64,000 nucleotides of DNA, taken from assembly GCF_021117385.1 (NCBI RefSeq), contig NZ_CP088252.1:1116001-1180000 (forward strand), in the 5' to 3' direction. The DNA comes from Frateuria soli. Its GTDB lineage: Bacteria > Pseudomonadota > Gammaproteobacteria > Xanthomonadales > Rhodanobacteraceae. Shown here piece after piece: positions 1-8,443 of the stretch. The translations under genes and the position numbers were made by a program. The notes under the pieces are model-generated. The model was not told the origin of the DNA. It saw nothing but the letters and a program-made list of their open reading frames with translations, and did no database searches. How positions within the stretch are numbered: the stretch's first letter is position 1; every line of letters begins with the position of its first letter.

Positions 1-1011
1 CCCAGCGGCCATTCCAAGGCCCTGGCCGTCAACCCGCGAACGCAGGAACTGCTCGAGGACACCGGCGTGACCGCGCGCATGCTGGCCACGGGCTGGGATG
101 TATGCGGCCTGTCGCTGCACCGGCAGGGCCACGAGGACGTCGCGGTGCCGACGTCGCCCCTGCTCGAAACCGGCCGTTCGTTGCTCTCGCTCTCGCAATC
201 GCGCACCGAGTCCATGCTGGCCGATGCACTACGGGCGCAGGGCGTCAGCGTGGAGCGCGGGGTGAAACTGGACGCTCTGGCGCAGGACGAGGACGGCGTC
301 ACCGTGGGGCTGGTGCACCCCGACGGCAGCGTGGAACGCACCCGCGCGCCGCTGCTGTACGGCGCCGACGGTGCGCACAGCACGGTACGCCAGGCATTGG
401 GGCTGGCCTTTCCCGGCGACGAGTTGCCCGAGCCCTGGCAACTGTGGGACCTGCACCTGGCGACGCCGCTGGCCCCCGACCGCGCGCACCTGTTCCTGTT
501 GCCGGACGGCTTCCTGTTCGCGCTGCGCGTGCGCGGGGACCTGTGGCGCGTGATGGGCAACGGCGCCCGGCCGCTGGCGGCGCTGCCGGATGGCACCGTG
601 TGCGGCGACGTGCGGTGGCGGTCCCACTTCCACATCGCGCACCGCGTGGCCGAGCGCGCCGGGGTGGGACGCGTGCTGCTCGGCGGCGATGCGGCGCACA
701 TCCACTCGCCGCTGGGCGCGCGTGGGATGAACCTCGGCATCGAGGATGCCTACGTCTTCGCCGACTGCGCCGCGGACGCGCTCAACGGCCGCCTCTCGCG
801 CCTGGCCGGTTACGCGCAGTTGCGCCATCCGGTGCATCGCCAGGTGGTCCGGCGCGTGGGCGCACTGACCCGCCTGATGCACGGTCGACCTGCGACCCTG
901 CGGGAGCTGCGCGACGTGCTGGTGCCGCGGCTGATGCGCTTTGGCCCCGCGCGGCGCCAGTTCCTGCGCGTGGCCGGCGGCCTGGACCACCCCGTCCGCA
1001 CCCGCGGGTAG
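1..1011 (+). CDS. FAD-dependent monooxygenase, 3' part only
   Basis: The reading frame is open from the first base, so the 5' end lies outside the window; 336 residues are visible. The protein belongs to the PHBH-like group of FAD aromatic hydroxylases. It has the internal DG motif (YGADGAHSTVR, about visible residue 120) and the FAD ribityl-binding motif GDAAHIHSPLGARGMNLG at about residue 230. The N-terminal GxGxxG dinucleotide fold that should precede it is off the left edge. These enzymes hydroxylate aromatic or polyketide-like substrates using NAD(P)H and oxygen. The substrate cannot be inferred here, because no catabolic partner genes are visible. The family assignment is firm. Confidence 0.88.
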   Translation, partial: PSGHSKALAVNPRTQELLEDTGVTARMLATGWDVCGLSLHRQGHEDVAVPTSPLLETGRSLLSLSQSRTESMLADALRAQGVSVERGVKLDALAQDEDGVTVGLVHPDGSVERTRAPLLYGADGAHSTVRQALGLAFPGDELPEPWQLWDLHLATPLAPDRAHLFLLPDGFLFALRVRGDLWRVMGNGARPLAALPDGTVCGDVRWRSHFHIAHRVAERAGVGRVLLGGDAAHIHSPLGARGMNLGIEDAYVFADCAADALNGRLSRLAGYAQLRHPVHRQVVRRVGALTRLMHGRPATLRELRDVLVPRLMRFGPARRQFLRVAGGLDHPVRTRG

Positions 1012-1140
1012 GGCATGCGGCGGGCATCTTGGCCGGACGTCCAAACGTGCACTGGCTCCCGTTTGCCATTCCCCTGCGTTGATCGCGCAACCTGCCGCCT
1101 GTAGATTCGTTCAGGCAATTCGTTTTCGGGGGGAGTTCAC

Positions 1141-1659
1141 ATGAAGAAGTTTGCCTGGGTGGCCGGTAGCGCCATGTTGCTGGCCGCATGCGGGGGATCG
1201 CAGGACACGCGCGTGCCGGTCGAGCTGGGCAGCCTGGTGACGCCGGCGTCGGCGCCGTGGCTGCAGGTCGAACAGGATACGCAGGACGTCGAGGTCCGCG
1301 GCCTGGAGGATTCGCTCACGCTCAAGCCCACGCCGCCGGTGTCCGAGGTGCTGCAGGCGCGCCTGCGCCAGGCGCTGGCGCCCGAGTATTTCACCGACCT
1401 GGTCATCCATTGCGAGCAGGTGTTCGCCGAGATGCGCGTGGATCCGGAAGCCACGCCGGCCAGCGTCACGCTCGAACTGGGCACCCATTGCGGCATCGAC
1501 GCGCGCGGGGTGGGTCCGGACAAGACCTACCATGCCTCGCCCTCCATGCCGGCGCCAGCCGGTGGCGATTACGCCAAGGCGCTGACCCGGTTGCTGGCGG
1601 CCGGCTCGGACGACATTGCCCGCCAGTTGCGCGCCGACGTGAAGGCCACGGCGCGCTGA
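1141..1659 (+). CDS. Putative lipoprotein, unknown function
   Basis: Encodes 172 residues. The N terminus is a lipoprotein signal peptide with the lipobox LLAAC (Cys17), so the mature protein should be membrane-anchored. A strong GGGGGGAG ribosome-binding site lies just upstream of the ATG. The mature part is about 155 residues, with two further cysteines (in VIHCEQ and GTHCGI) that could form a disulfide, and no domain I recognise. It stands alone between a monooxygenase gene and a convergent HDOD gene whose stop codon is only a few bases away. The lipoprotein call rests on the lipobox; the function is unknown. Confidence 0.8.
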   Translation: MKKFAWVAGSAMLLAACGGSQDTRVPVELGSLVTPASAPWLQVEQDTQDVEVRGLEDSLTLKPTPPVSEVLQARLRQALAPEYFTDLVIHCEQVFAEMRVDPEATPASVTLELGTHCGIDARGVGPDKTYHASPSMPAPAGGDYAKALTRLLAAGSDDIARQLRADVKATAR

Positions 1660-1665
1660 CGCCTT

Positions 1666-2685
1666 TCAGGCCGGTCCCGGCATGAAATGCCGGCGCAGGT
1701 CCTGCTGCCCGCGCAGCAGGACCGGTGCCGGGAAGCAGGTCGGCCAGGTGCCGCGGTAGTCCAGCTCGGCATCCAGCAGCTCGCGCTCGACCAGCAGCTG
1801 CACCATCGCCAGCGGATCGGCGCAGGCCAACACCTTGCCCAGCGACGAAGCGGGCGCCTGCGGGGCATTGACGCGTTCGACCAGCGCCTCGATCACGTTG
1901 GCGGGCATTTCCCAGTGCCGCACCGCGCGCAGCGAAAGCCGCGCGCCGATGCGCATGCAGCCGGCCAGGAACACGGGCGAGAACGGCCCCAGCGACGGTG
2001 GCGCCTCCTGGTCGAGCAGGCGCACGACCGCGCCGGTACCGGTGTGGCAGACCATCCCGGCCAGGAACGCCTCGAAGGGATCGCAGCCGCCGTGGCGGCC
2101 GAGGAAGGCGGCGGCGTGCGCGCAGCGCTCGGCATGCTCCCACAGCCATGGCCCGGCCATGTGCCCGCGCATGCCCGCACTGGCCTGCAGGATCGGCTTC
2201 ATCACGTGCAGCGTGGCGACGCGGCGCAGGGTGTCCCGGCCGAGCAGCACCACCGCATGCTGCAGGCTGTGGATCGGTTGGGCCGAGCGGAAGTGCGCGC
2301 TGCCGGCCACGCGCATCACTTCGCCGACGAGCACCGGGTCGCGGCCGATCATCGCGGCGAGCTGGGAGCCGGCCAGGTTGTCGTTGCGCAGCGCGCGCAG
2401 CAACTGCGGCAACACGCTGGGCAGGCGCGGCAGGCCGCTCACATCGAACCGCTCGCCGATCGCCTCCAGCCTCCGCAAGGTCGCCTGTTCGGCCGCGCTG
2501 GCCGTCTCGCCTACGGCCGGGGGCAGGCCCAGCACGAAGCGATGGAAGCGGTCCTCCACCACCGCCAGCGGCGGGGCCGCCTCGCGCTCGGGCACGACCG
2601 GCGCCACCGCCACGATCGGCGGGGCGGGGGCAGGGCGGGTCGGAGCTTTCCTCGCGGCGAAAAGACGCCGCCACATGGCGATCAT
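1666..2685 (-). CDS. HDOD domain protein
   Basis: About 339 residues from the chosen ATG at 2685 (MIAMWRRLF); a second in-frame ATG lies three codons later. The frame stays open further upstream, but that stretch would run into the divergent gene at 2876. Residues ~85-280 match the HDOD fold ([19 protein letters not shown], then the [20 protein letters not shown] region). HDOD proteins are non-enzymatic relatives of HD phosphohydrolases and often act in signalling and stress pathways. No receiver, GGDEF or EAL domain is attached. The N-terminal 50 residues are basic and proline/alanine rich. The partner is unknown. Confidence 0.82.
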   Translation of the reverse strand: MIAMWRRLFAARKAPTRPAPAPPIVAVAPVVPEREAAPPLAVVEDRFHRFVLGLPPAVGETASAAEQATLRRLEAIGERFDVSGLPRLPSVLPQLLRALRNDNLAGSQLAAMIGRDPVLVGEVMRVAGSAHFRSAQPIHSLQHAVVLLGRDTLRRVATLHVMKPILQASAGMRGHMAGPWLWEHAERCAHAAAFLGRHGGCDPFEAFLAGMVCHTGTGAVVRLLDQEAPPSLGPFSPVFLAGCMRIGARLSLRAVRHWEMPANVIEALVERVNAPQAPASSLGKVLACADPLAMVQLLVERELLDAELDYRGTWPTCFPAPVLLRGQQDLRRHFMPGPA

Positions 2686-2875
2686 CCGGATGCAGGTCCC
2701 ATGGCGTGCTCCGCGCTGTATCGGCAGCCGGACGCGGAAGTGTAGGCAACTGACAGACTCGCTCGTGTCCGGCGCAGGCGAAGCCGGGATACCTCCCCCG
2801 GCGCCTGTCCATGCGCCAACTGGCAATCGCCACCCTCCGACCCCACATCCCCGGGACCCTCCGCAGGACTCGCCC

Positions 2876-3868
<993 letters not shown>

Positions 3869-4080
3869 AACGCTCCCCGCGAGGGCGTGGCGATTCGCCT
3901 GGTTCAGGCGGTGGCAAAGTCGTCCGCCGGGAATGTGATGTCAGGCGGTCTGCGGGGGCCCTGACTGCCTCAGGCGGTTTGAGCCTTAGGTGATGACCTT
4001 GAAGCACGAGAGCGGGTAGCTGACCAACCAGAGCGGGGTGACGAACCGCCCATGGTTCATGCCGGCCGACCAGCAGTCGG
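3869..4080. other. Intergenic stretch, nothing recognised
   Basis: This 212-base stretch lies between the luciferase-like gene and the quinone-reductase pseudogene. It carries three copies of a TCAGGCGGT-like word but no convincing gene, terminator or attC site. A short leftward frame ending near 3986 (…LWLVSYPLSCFKVIT) has no usable start of its own and no family I recognise. The stretch may be debris at the distal edge of the integron. Confidence 0.4.
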
Positions 4081-4562
4081 CTACGACCATGTAGCAAGCC
4101 TTCTTCGAATACGCGAACAGAACAACTCGACGTCTGTGGAAGAAAGGCGCTCTGCCTTGTAGAGCGACAGCATCTCGACACACATGCGGGGGCACAGGTG
4201 CCAAGGAGCGCCGTCTTCAACACTCGTTTCACCGGTTGCCACAGCAGCAGGCGATCAACCCACCACGGCGAGCCCAGTGATGTGATGGCAAGCGCCCGCC
4301 CCAGCTTGTGGAGCCTTGGCTTGATCGGGCCGAGATCGGTGGCGTGGTCGTACGCGATGCCAGGCGCCCAGGCACGGTCGAACCACCCTTTCAGGATGGC
4401 GGGAAAGCCAAACCACCAGGTCGGAAGCACCAGAACCAGCGCGTCAGCCCAGAGCAGGCGTTCAATCTGGGATCGGGTAGCTGATGAATGGAACGGAGGC
4501 GTGTAGTAGCTCTGGCGCTCGCTGACGGTAAGCGAGGGCAGGCCGGCGTAGCCGTCCGCCTC
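4081..4562 (-). pseudogene. Broken NAD(P)H:quinone reductase (MdaB/KefF-like flavodoxin fold)
   Basis: Read leftward, the frame gives GLPSLTVSERQSYYTPP, then QIERLLWADALVLVLPTWWF and FPAILKGWFDRAWAPG. This is the core of flavodoxin-like NAD(P)H quinone reductases. Two defects are visible. The first ~45-50 residues are missing: upstream the frame runs into an attC-like sequence and the stop codon of a cassette gene. A frameshift near 4178-4190 separates KTALLGTCAPA from its natural continuation VEMLSLYKAERLSS, which ends at the stop codon at 4081. Both pieces match the family well, so this looks like an inactivated ancestral or captured gene at the distal end of the integron. Confidence 0.72.
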
Positions 4563-4577
4563 AAATGACTGGCTAGC
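4541..4577 (-). repeat. Degenerate half attC at the distal end of the cassette array
   Basis: On the minus strand it begins GGCTAGC (compare GCCTAAC in the intact sites), runs through an L''-like stretch CAGTCATTTGAG, and then reaches the attC core. On the plus strand that core, GGCGTAGCCGTCCGCCT, is a 17-base match to the other sites. The second half (L' and R') is missing; the sequence passes instead into the quinone-reductase remnant. The match could partly be chance coding sequence, since the reductase frame reads through it, but its position just after a cassette gene stop codon argues for a real attC remnant. Confidence 0.55.
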
Positions 4578-4583
4578 CGCTGG

Positions 4584-4868
4584 CTACAGGCCATGATCGT
4601 TTGCAACTAGCTCTCCATCTACGAACACACTGTAGCTTTGCGGCCTGACACCGGCGGCCAGCAATGGACGAGTTTTTTCGATCCGCACCAAATGGCCAGA
4701 AATGCGACGTTGCCAGCAACGTTTAAGACGAAACGAAAAGTGAGTGCTTGGTTGTAGAGGGTGCTGAAGCCAAATGCTCTCTGAAGGAGTGACTAACTTC
4801 ATGCCGCCAAAAAACCAGCCACGGACTAGCTTGGCTGAGACGTTTCCGATCGAGAAATCAATTTCCAT
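4584..4868 (-). CDS. Integron cassette protein, unknown function (94 aa)
   Basis: Starts at ATG 4868 (MEIDFSIGNVSAK), preceded by GGAGATCAC, a good ribosome-binding site about 13 bases from the cassette boundary. It encodes 94 residues with no signal peptide or membrane segment. The sequence is rich in beta-forming residues and ends in YSVFVDGELVANDHGL. It resembles the small ORFan proteins common in chromosomal integron cassettes, but I recognise no named family. Base composition is clearly lower in GC than the flanking chromosome. It is the last complete gene of the array and is followed by a degenerate half attC site. Confidence 0.65.
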   Translation of the reverse strand: MEIDFSIGNVSAKLVRGWFFGGMKLVTPSESIWLQHPLQPSTHFSFRLKRCWQRRISGHLVRIEKTRPLLAAGVRPQSYSVFVDGELVANDHGL

Positions 4869-4882
4869 GTGATCTCCATGAA

Positions 4883-4939
4883 GCGTAACGCTTAAGTTAA
4901 GCGGCGGTGAAGCCGTCCGCCTTGAACGAGTTGTTCGCG
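4883..4939 (-). repeat. attC site, cassette 6
   Basis: A 57-base imperfect palindrome read on the minus strand: R'' GCGAAC, L'' AACTCGTTCAAG, core GGCGGACGGCTTCACCGCC, then CTTAACTTAAGC and R' GTTACGC. The core and the GTTCAAGGCGGACGGC block match the other attC copies. The R' box departs from the GTTRRRY consensus (GTTACGC), and this copy is the most diverged full-length site. Confidence 0.82.
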
Positions 4940-4950
4940 CACACTGCCGA

Positions 4951-5448
4951 TCACTCCAGCTTCCCGAGGAGAGCAACGATAGCTTCGGATTCAGGGTCAT
5001 CGCAAACTTGCGGGTTGCTAACGCGGATCGCGAAATACTTGTGCCGGCGAACCCCTTCAATAAACACCTCATAGCCGTCAAACGCGGGGCAATTCCATTC
5101 TGGACGGCTAAACGCCGGGAGCGCGCGAATAGCTTCGTTGACTTCAGGCGCTTTTCGGGATGGGTTACATCTGACGCGCGCTATGGTGATCGATCCATTC
5201 GAGTAGCTGGAAGAAGCAAGGCACGATTTCGAGGTCACCATGGTGATGATGTGCCCGCGGATCTGCCCGCTCATGTAGTCGCGCGTCCAGATACGCAGCG
5301 TGTCTTCGTCCGAGGCGTGCAGCGGTACGAGACGTGCTGCATGAGAATAAGCCTGAATCGCTGTCTGAGGCGCGTCACTCGTTGCGTAGTGCTCGCTAGC
5401 GGTAACTGCGAAAGGCACAAGCACAAAGAGGTAGAGAAGTCTCATCAT
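4951..5448 (-). CDS. Secreted integron cassette protein, unknown function (165 aa)
   Basis: The start is placed at the tandem ATG ATG at 5448/5445 (MMRLLYLFVLV). A GTG at 5460 is in frame but lies in the attachment core itself. Residues 1-20 form a Sec signal peptide (LLYLFVLVPFAVTA). The mature part has four cysteines in paired spacing (KSCLASSS, ARVRCNPS, EWNCPAF, PQVCDDPE), suggesting disulfides in the periplasm. No domain is recognised. There is no Shine-Dalgarno sequence between the recombination point and the start, so translation may depend on an upstream context. The stop codon sits 12 bases before the attC. Confidence 0.7.
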   Translation of the reverse strand: MMRLLYLFVLVPFAVTASEHYATSDAPQTAIQAYSHAARLVPLHASDEDTLRIWTRDYMSGQIRGHIITMVTSKSCLASSSYSNGSITIARVRCNPSRKAPEVNEAIRALPAFSRPEWNCPAFDGYEVFIEGVRRHKYFAIRVSNPQVCDDPESEAIVALLGKLE

Positions 5449-5451
5449 GGG

Positions 5452-5466
5452 CGCTAACACCTGAGT
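5452..5466 (-). repeat. Remnant 3' end of an attC site beside the IS element
   Basis: On the minus strand ACTCAGGTGTTAGCG corresponds to the last bases of L' and the R' box (GTTAGCG) of an attC. The rest of this attC has been replaced by the left end of the insertion sequence. It should have belonged to the cassette whose gene start survives at 6691-6723. Confidence 0.6.
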
Positions 5467-5471
5467 GGGTT

Positions 5472-6377
5472 CTACCCCGTTTCCACGGACGGTTTGATTA
5501 AGGCTGAAAACTCCCGGTCCCGCCTGGCGACTCTACGACGCATGCGCGGGTTGTGGAACCGCTCGAGGTAATCGAACAGGTCAGCACGCGCCTCGTTCCT
5601 CGTCCGGTAGCTGCGTCGGTACACCCGCTCGCGTTTGAGCACACCGAAAAAGCCTTCGCACGCCGCGTTGTCGGCGCAGTGTCCGACGTCGCTCATGCTG
5701 CAGACCAGAGCGTTGCCGCCCAGGAACTTCTGGTACGTACCGCTGATGAACTGGCCACCCCGATCGGAGTGCAGGATGAGCTCCGAACTTCCCTCCCGCT
5801 GCCACACGGCCATCTGGACCGCCCGCACGACCATGTGGCGATCCTGGCGGTGGTGCATCGACCAGCCGACCACGAGCTTGCTGTAAAGATCGACCACCAC
5901 GCACACATAAAGCTTGCCTTCCTGGGTCACGACCTCGGTGATATCGGTGACCCACTTGGTTTCCGGTTCATTTGCATTGAAGTCGCGTTCGAGCCGGTTG
6001 ATGACGCCGACCGGGCGAGAGCCCGGCTTGCCGCCGAACCGGCGCTTCCTGCGTCGTGGCCAACCTTGCAGACCCTCGCCGGCCATCAACCGCGCCACCC
6101 GGTTGAGGCTGACGTGCTCGCCCTCGTCGCCGAGGTCCTCGTGCATGCGAGGGGCGCCGATCACGCCCTTGCTGTCCTCATGGATCTCCCGAATGCGCTC
6201 CAGCAGGCGCGCATTCGCCTGTGCCCGTGGCCCCGGCTTGCGCCCGGCCCAGGCGTAGAAACCACTGGTTGAAACTTCCAGGCAGCGGCACATCATCCCG
6301 ACGGGATAGTCGCTGCGGCAGCGCTCAATCACCGCGTACCGTTCGGTGATTGCTTCGCGAAGTACGCTGCCGCGTCT
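5472..6377 (-). CDS. IS3-family transposase OrfB (DDE catalytic part)
   Basis: The frame picks up at the -1 slip site after orfA and continues for about 301 residues; it has no good start of its own and is probably made as an OrfAB fusion. After a helical HTH_21-like region ([20 protein letters not shown]) comes the rve integrase core: WVTDITEV (first Asp), LHSDRGGQF (second Asp) and [14 protein letters not shown] (the Glu). All three catalytic acidic residues and the usual K/R seven residues after the Glu are present, so the enzyme appears intact. It ends VETG inside the terminal repeat. Confidence 0.88.
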   Translation of the reverse strand, partial: RRGSVLREAITERYAVIERCRSDYPVGMMCRCLEVSTSGFYAWAGRKPGPRAQANARLLERIREIHEDSKGVIGAPRMHEDLGDEGEHVSLNRVARLMAGEGLQGWPRRRKRRFGGKPGSRPVGVINRLERDFNANEPETKWVTDITEVVTQEGKLYVCVVVDLYSKLVVGWSMHHRQDRHMVVRAVQMAVWQREGSSELILHSDRGGQFISGTYQKFLGGNALVCSMSDVGHCADNAACEGFFGVLKRERVYRRSYRTRNEARADLFDYLERFHNPRMRRRVARRDREFSALIKPSVETG

Positions 6378-6628
6378 TTTAAAAAATCTCGTTCCTTCGT
6401 GACTCGTGCTAGCTCGCGCTTGAGGCGAGCCAGCTCCTCGTCGCGAGGCGTGCCGCCGCCGGGGAACGCCTTGCCCCCCTCGCTCTCCGCCTCGCGCACC
6501 CAACGGGTGAGCATGTTGGGGTTGACCCCGACCTCCAGGGCGATCTGGCGGCAACTCGACTTCGATCGCCGGACCAGCTCGACGAGCTCCCGCTTGTACT
6601 CGGGGCTGTAACGCTTGCGCTTCGACAT
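6329..6628 (-). CDS. IS3-family transposase OrfA (DNA-binding)
   Basis: Encodes 99 residues from ATG 6628, with AAAGGAG directly upstream. It has the HTH_Tnp_1 fold ([16 protein letters not shown], then [19 protein letters not shown]), followed by a leucine-zipper-like coiled coil ([20 protein letters not shown]). Such OrfA proteins bind the terminal repeats and fuse to OrfB by programmed frameshifting. The end of the gene overlaps the start of the orfB frame. Confidence 0.9.
   Translation of the reverse strand: MSKRKRYSPEYKRELVELVRRSKSSCRQIALEVGVNPNMLTRWVREAESEGGKAFPGGGTPRDEELARLKRELARVTKERDFLKDAAAYFAKQSPNGTR
6377..6383 (-). other. Programmed -1 frameshift heptamer T TTA AAA
   Basis: In the orfA zero frame the codons are GAT TTT TTA AAA GAC. 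The heptamer TTTAAAA fits the X XXY YYZ rule for -1 slippage. Slipping one base back continues as AGA CGC GGC AGC (RRGS), which is exactly the start of the orfB frame. This explains how an OrfAB transposase is made. Confidence 0.8.
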
Positions 6629-6690
6629 GGACACTCCTTTGGCCCAGTATGAGCCTTAGTGAAAGTGTCCGCAGAATCGGGGTAGAACCC

Positions 6691-6723
6691 GACGACGCTG
6701 TATCTGGCAAGTAATTCGGACAT
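6691..6723 (-). pseudogene. Start of a cassette gene cut by the IS element
   Basis: Only ATG at 6723 and ten more codons ([11 protein letters not shown]) survive before the right end of the insertion sequence. The ATG lies seven bases from the R' box of the neighbouring attC, as expected of a cassette gene. The rest of the gene and nearly all of its attC are gone, because the sequence on the other side of the IS is already the last 15 bases of an attC. Confidence 0.6.
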
Positions 6724-6726
6724 GGG

Positions 6727-6783
6727 TGCTAACGCTGGAGTTAAGCGGCGGCGCAGCCGTCCGCCTTGAACGAATTGTTAGGC
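6727..6783 (-). repeat. attC site, cassette 4
   Basis: A 57-base site on the minus strand: R'' GCCTAAC, L'' AATTCGTTCAAG, core GGCGGACGGCTGCGCCGCC, L' CTTAACTCCAGC, R' GTTAGCA. It differs from its neighbour at 7099 mainly by one base in the central hairpin and in R'. The R'' box contains the TAA stop codon of the preceding gene. Confidence 0.92.
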
Positions 6784-7095
6784 CGCAGCGAGTTCCCGGC
6801 GCGCCCGAAAGAAACGGTAAAGCAGCACGCCACCGGCAGCGACCAGCCCGGTGCCGACATACCCACCCAGTGCACAGAGGCCGCCGGCTGACGCCGAGCA
6901 AAAGCCCCAAGCGCCGATGAGTGCAGCCGGAATGTAACCCCCGACCGCGAGTGCCAAAGACGCAGCCGCGAACCGGACTGCAGTCGCAGCTGAGAGCCGG
7001 GAAGCCATCTGCACGAAGCGCCAAAGTGTCACGACGACACCCGACCAGAATGCAATGAGGCCAGTGGTGTATGCGAGCGCGAATAGACTTTCCAT
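6778..7095 (-). CDS. Integron cassette membrane protein (105 aa), unknown function
   Basis: Starts at ATG 7095 (MESLFALAYTTG), only three bases after the R' box of the neighbouring attC, so it has almost no 5' leader. It encodes 105 residues with about three membrane-spanning segments (residues ~5-30, ~40-62, ~72-94) and a basic C-terminal FFRARRELAAA. The TAA stop codon is part of the next attC (GCCTAAC). No family is recognised. Small membrane proteins of this kind are frequent among chromosomal integron cassettes. Confidence 0.68.
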   Translation of the reverse strand: MESLFALAYTTGLIAFWSGVVVTLWRFVQMASRLSAATAVRFAAASLALAVGGYIPAALIGAWGFCSASAGGLCALGGYVGTGLVAAGGVLLYRFFRARRELAAA

Positions 7096-7098
7096 GCG

Positions 7099-7155
7099 GC
7101 CTAACGCTGGAGTTAAGCGGCGGCGTAGCCGTCCGCCTTGAACGAGATGTTAGAT
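7099..7155 (-). repeat. attC site, cassette 3
   Basis: On the minus strand: R'' ATCTAAC, L'' ATCTCGTTCAAG, core GGCGGACGGCTACGCCGCC, L' CTTAACTCCAGC, R' GTTAGGC. It is 57 bases long and matches the sites at 6727 and 7969 almost throughout. Confidence 0.93.
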
Positions 7156-7178
7156 GGCAGCGCGACGAACTTGGGCAC

Positions 7179-7970
7179 CTACTCAGTCCAGCCCAACGAT
7201 CCGACTCGGTCCGTTTCGCCATAAAGCGACTCATTGCCTTTAAGCGTATTCATATCGATCTTTGGCATTAAAGCGCGATAGAGTGAGTCATATGCGCTCA
7301 GCATTGCGCGAAACTCAGACGCGAAGCGATTAGAGTCTGCAGGGCTCAGGGGCAATGACCTCTCTCTGTACTCACCAAATGGCGTGTAATAGAGGCGCGC
7401 TAACACCTCGGTTTTTGGTCCAATGCTCCGCAAGTGCTGTGACTGCTTTCCGTCAGGCATGAACAGAACCGGACCTAATGGGGTATCGATATTGGGCGTT
7501 TCATATGCTAAATCGCCATTCAGAACGATCGCGATACGGGGACGGTTCACGCCGAGCCTTATGCCTGATTCGGTCGTCGTAGCAATAGCCGGATAGTCAG
7601 CATCGACAGTCAGACGTGGAAGGCGCCCATCTCTGATCGAAATGTAGGGGACTAGCCTCGGTCTATCTGCGCTCTGCACCAGTTGTCCGCGGGGTCGGAT
7701 AACACGCAATTTATCGAACGGATTCCGCAGGATATCGACAGGAACACATGGCTCGCCGTTGCGAGTCTCTACACACGCCTTGGAAATGGATGAGCCATCA
7801 GGCAACGCTTTTGCAGGCGCTGCCTCTACTACGTTACTCAGCGCCGAGGTCCAATCGTCAAGCGTAGGGGGTGCATCGGTACAGCCTGCGCTTGCCAATG
7901 CCAATGCGGTAACGAACAGCATGACGCGTACGCTCTTGCCTACAGTTGCCACGAATCTCTCCCCTGCCAT
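7179..7970 (-). CDS. Integron cassette lipoprotein (263 aa), unknown function
   Basis: The ATG at 7970 overlaps the R' box of the upstream attC (GTTAGATG), so the recombination core itself supplies the start codon. An alternative start is the internal Met17 (MLFVTALAL). A lipoprotein signal follows, with lipobox ASAGC, then CTDAPPTLDDW. The mature ~230 residues contain two more cysteines (KACVETRNGEPC) and no domain I recognise. GC content is markedly lower than in the chromosome. It is the largest cassette gene here. A surface or periplasmic role is likely, but nothing more specific can be said. Confidence 0.72.
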   Translation of the reverse strand: MAGERFVATVGKSVRVMLFVTALALASAGCTDAPPTLDDWTSALSNVVEAAPAKALPDGSSISKACVETRNGEPCVPVDILRNPFDKLRVIRPRGQLVQSADRPRLVPYISIRDGRLPRLTVDADYPAIATTTESGIRLGVNRPRIAIVLNGDLAYETPNIDTPLGPVLFMPDGKQSQHLRSIGPKTEVLARLYYTPFGEYRERSLPLSPADSNRFASEFRAMLSAYDSLYRALMPKIDMNTLKGNESLYGETDRVGSLGWTE

Positions 7971-8025
7971 CTAACGCTGGAGTTAAGCGGCGGCGTAGCC
8001 GTCCGCCTTGAACGAATTGTTAGGC
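7969..8025 (-). repeat. attC site, cassette 2
   Basis: On the minus strand: R'' GCCTAAC, L'' AATTCGTTCAAG, core GGCGGACGGCTACGCCGCC, L' CTTAACTCCAGC, R' GTTAGAT. It is 57 bases long. Its R'' carries the stop codon of the gene to its right and its R' carries the start codon of the gene to its left. Confidence 0.93.
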
Positions 8026-8439
8026 CGCATACCGCACCACTGCATGGCCGAACCCGCCTTTTGCATCATAGCCTGCCCAGATTGTGCCCCACGAATATGT
8101 GCCGGGTGCAAAGCCGTTGCCAGCGAGCCAACTGCCGATTTGCTTTGCGCGGAGCTGCTCTTGCTCCTCAGACCAAGGATTCCAGTTTGTACCGTATTTA
8201 GGGTGGGTATCCGAGAGCGAAACTTGTTCCAGCGCTCCTGAGTTGAAGCCGAGCGAGATACCAATGACAAGGTCAGATTCAGCGAACGTCGGCAAGCGAT
8301 ACCACACCCAGCCGGTTTGCATGTCGGTGCGCTTGAGCTGTTCGTGCTGAAAGGAGGACAACAAAGTGGCCTCCGTGAGCGAACGCGATATGCGAAGGCC
8401 TACGGGGTGAAGAAGCTCGAATTCCTCGACGTTTGTCAT
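8020..8439 (-). CDS. Integron cassette protein (139 aa), unknown function
   Basis: Starts at ATG 8439 (MTNVEEFELLHPVG), four bases from the R' box of the upstream attC. It encodes 139 residues, apparently soluble, with no signal peptide. It is rich in aromatic residues (TGWVWYRLP, YGTNWNPW, TYSWGTIWAGYDAKG). The stop codon TAA lies in the next attC. No family is recognised. Confidence 0.68.
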   Translation of the reverse strand: MTNVEEFELLHPVGLRISRSLTEATLLSSFQHEQLKRTDMQTGWVWYRLPTFAESDLVIGISLGFNSGALEQVSLSDTHPKYGTNWNPWSEEQEQLRAKQIGSWLAGNGFAPGTYSWGTIWAGYDAKGGFGHAVVRYAA

Positions 8440-8443
8440 TGCG

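Larger units (their letters stand above)
5467..6690 (-). mobile_element. IS3-family insertion sequence, 1,224 bp
   Basis: The left end reads GGGTTCTACCCCGTTTCCAC and the right end, inverted, reads GGGTTCTACCCCGATTCTGC. Similarity between the ends continues for about 40 bases, and both reach AAGGCT. Between them lie orfA and orfB, with a -1 frameshift site, in the arrangement of IS3-family elements. The orfB stop codon is inside the left inverted repeat. No target-site duplication is visible: the flanks are AGT and GAC. This suggests that a deletion next to the IS followed insertion. Confidence 0.92.

Noticed and set aside
3986-4204. Small gene ending LVSYPLSCFKVIT
   Set aside because: Most of it reads across the frameshifted quinone-reductase remnant. 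No ribosome-binding site or family match is seen.
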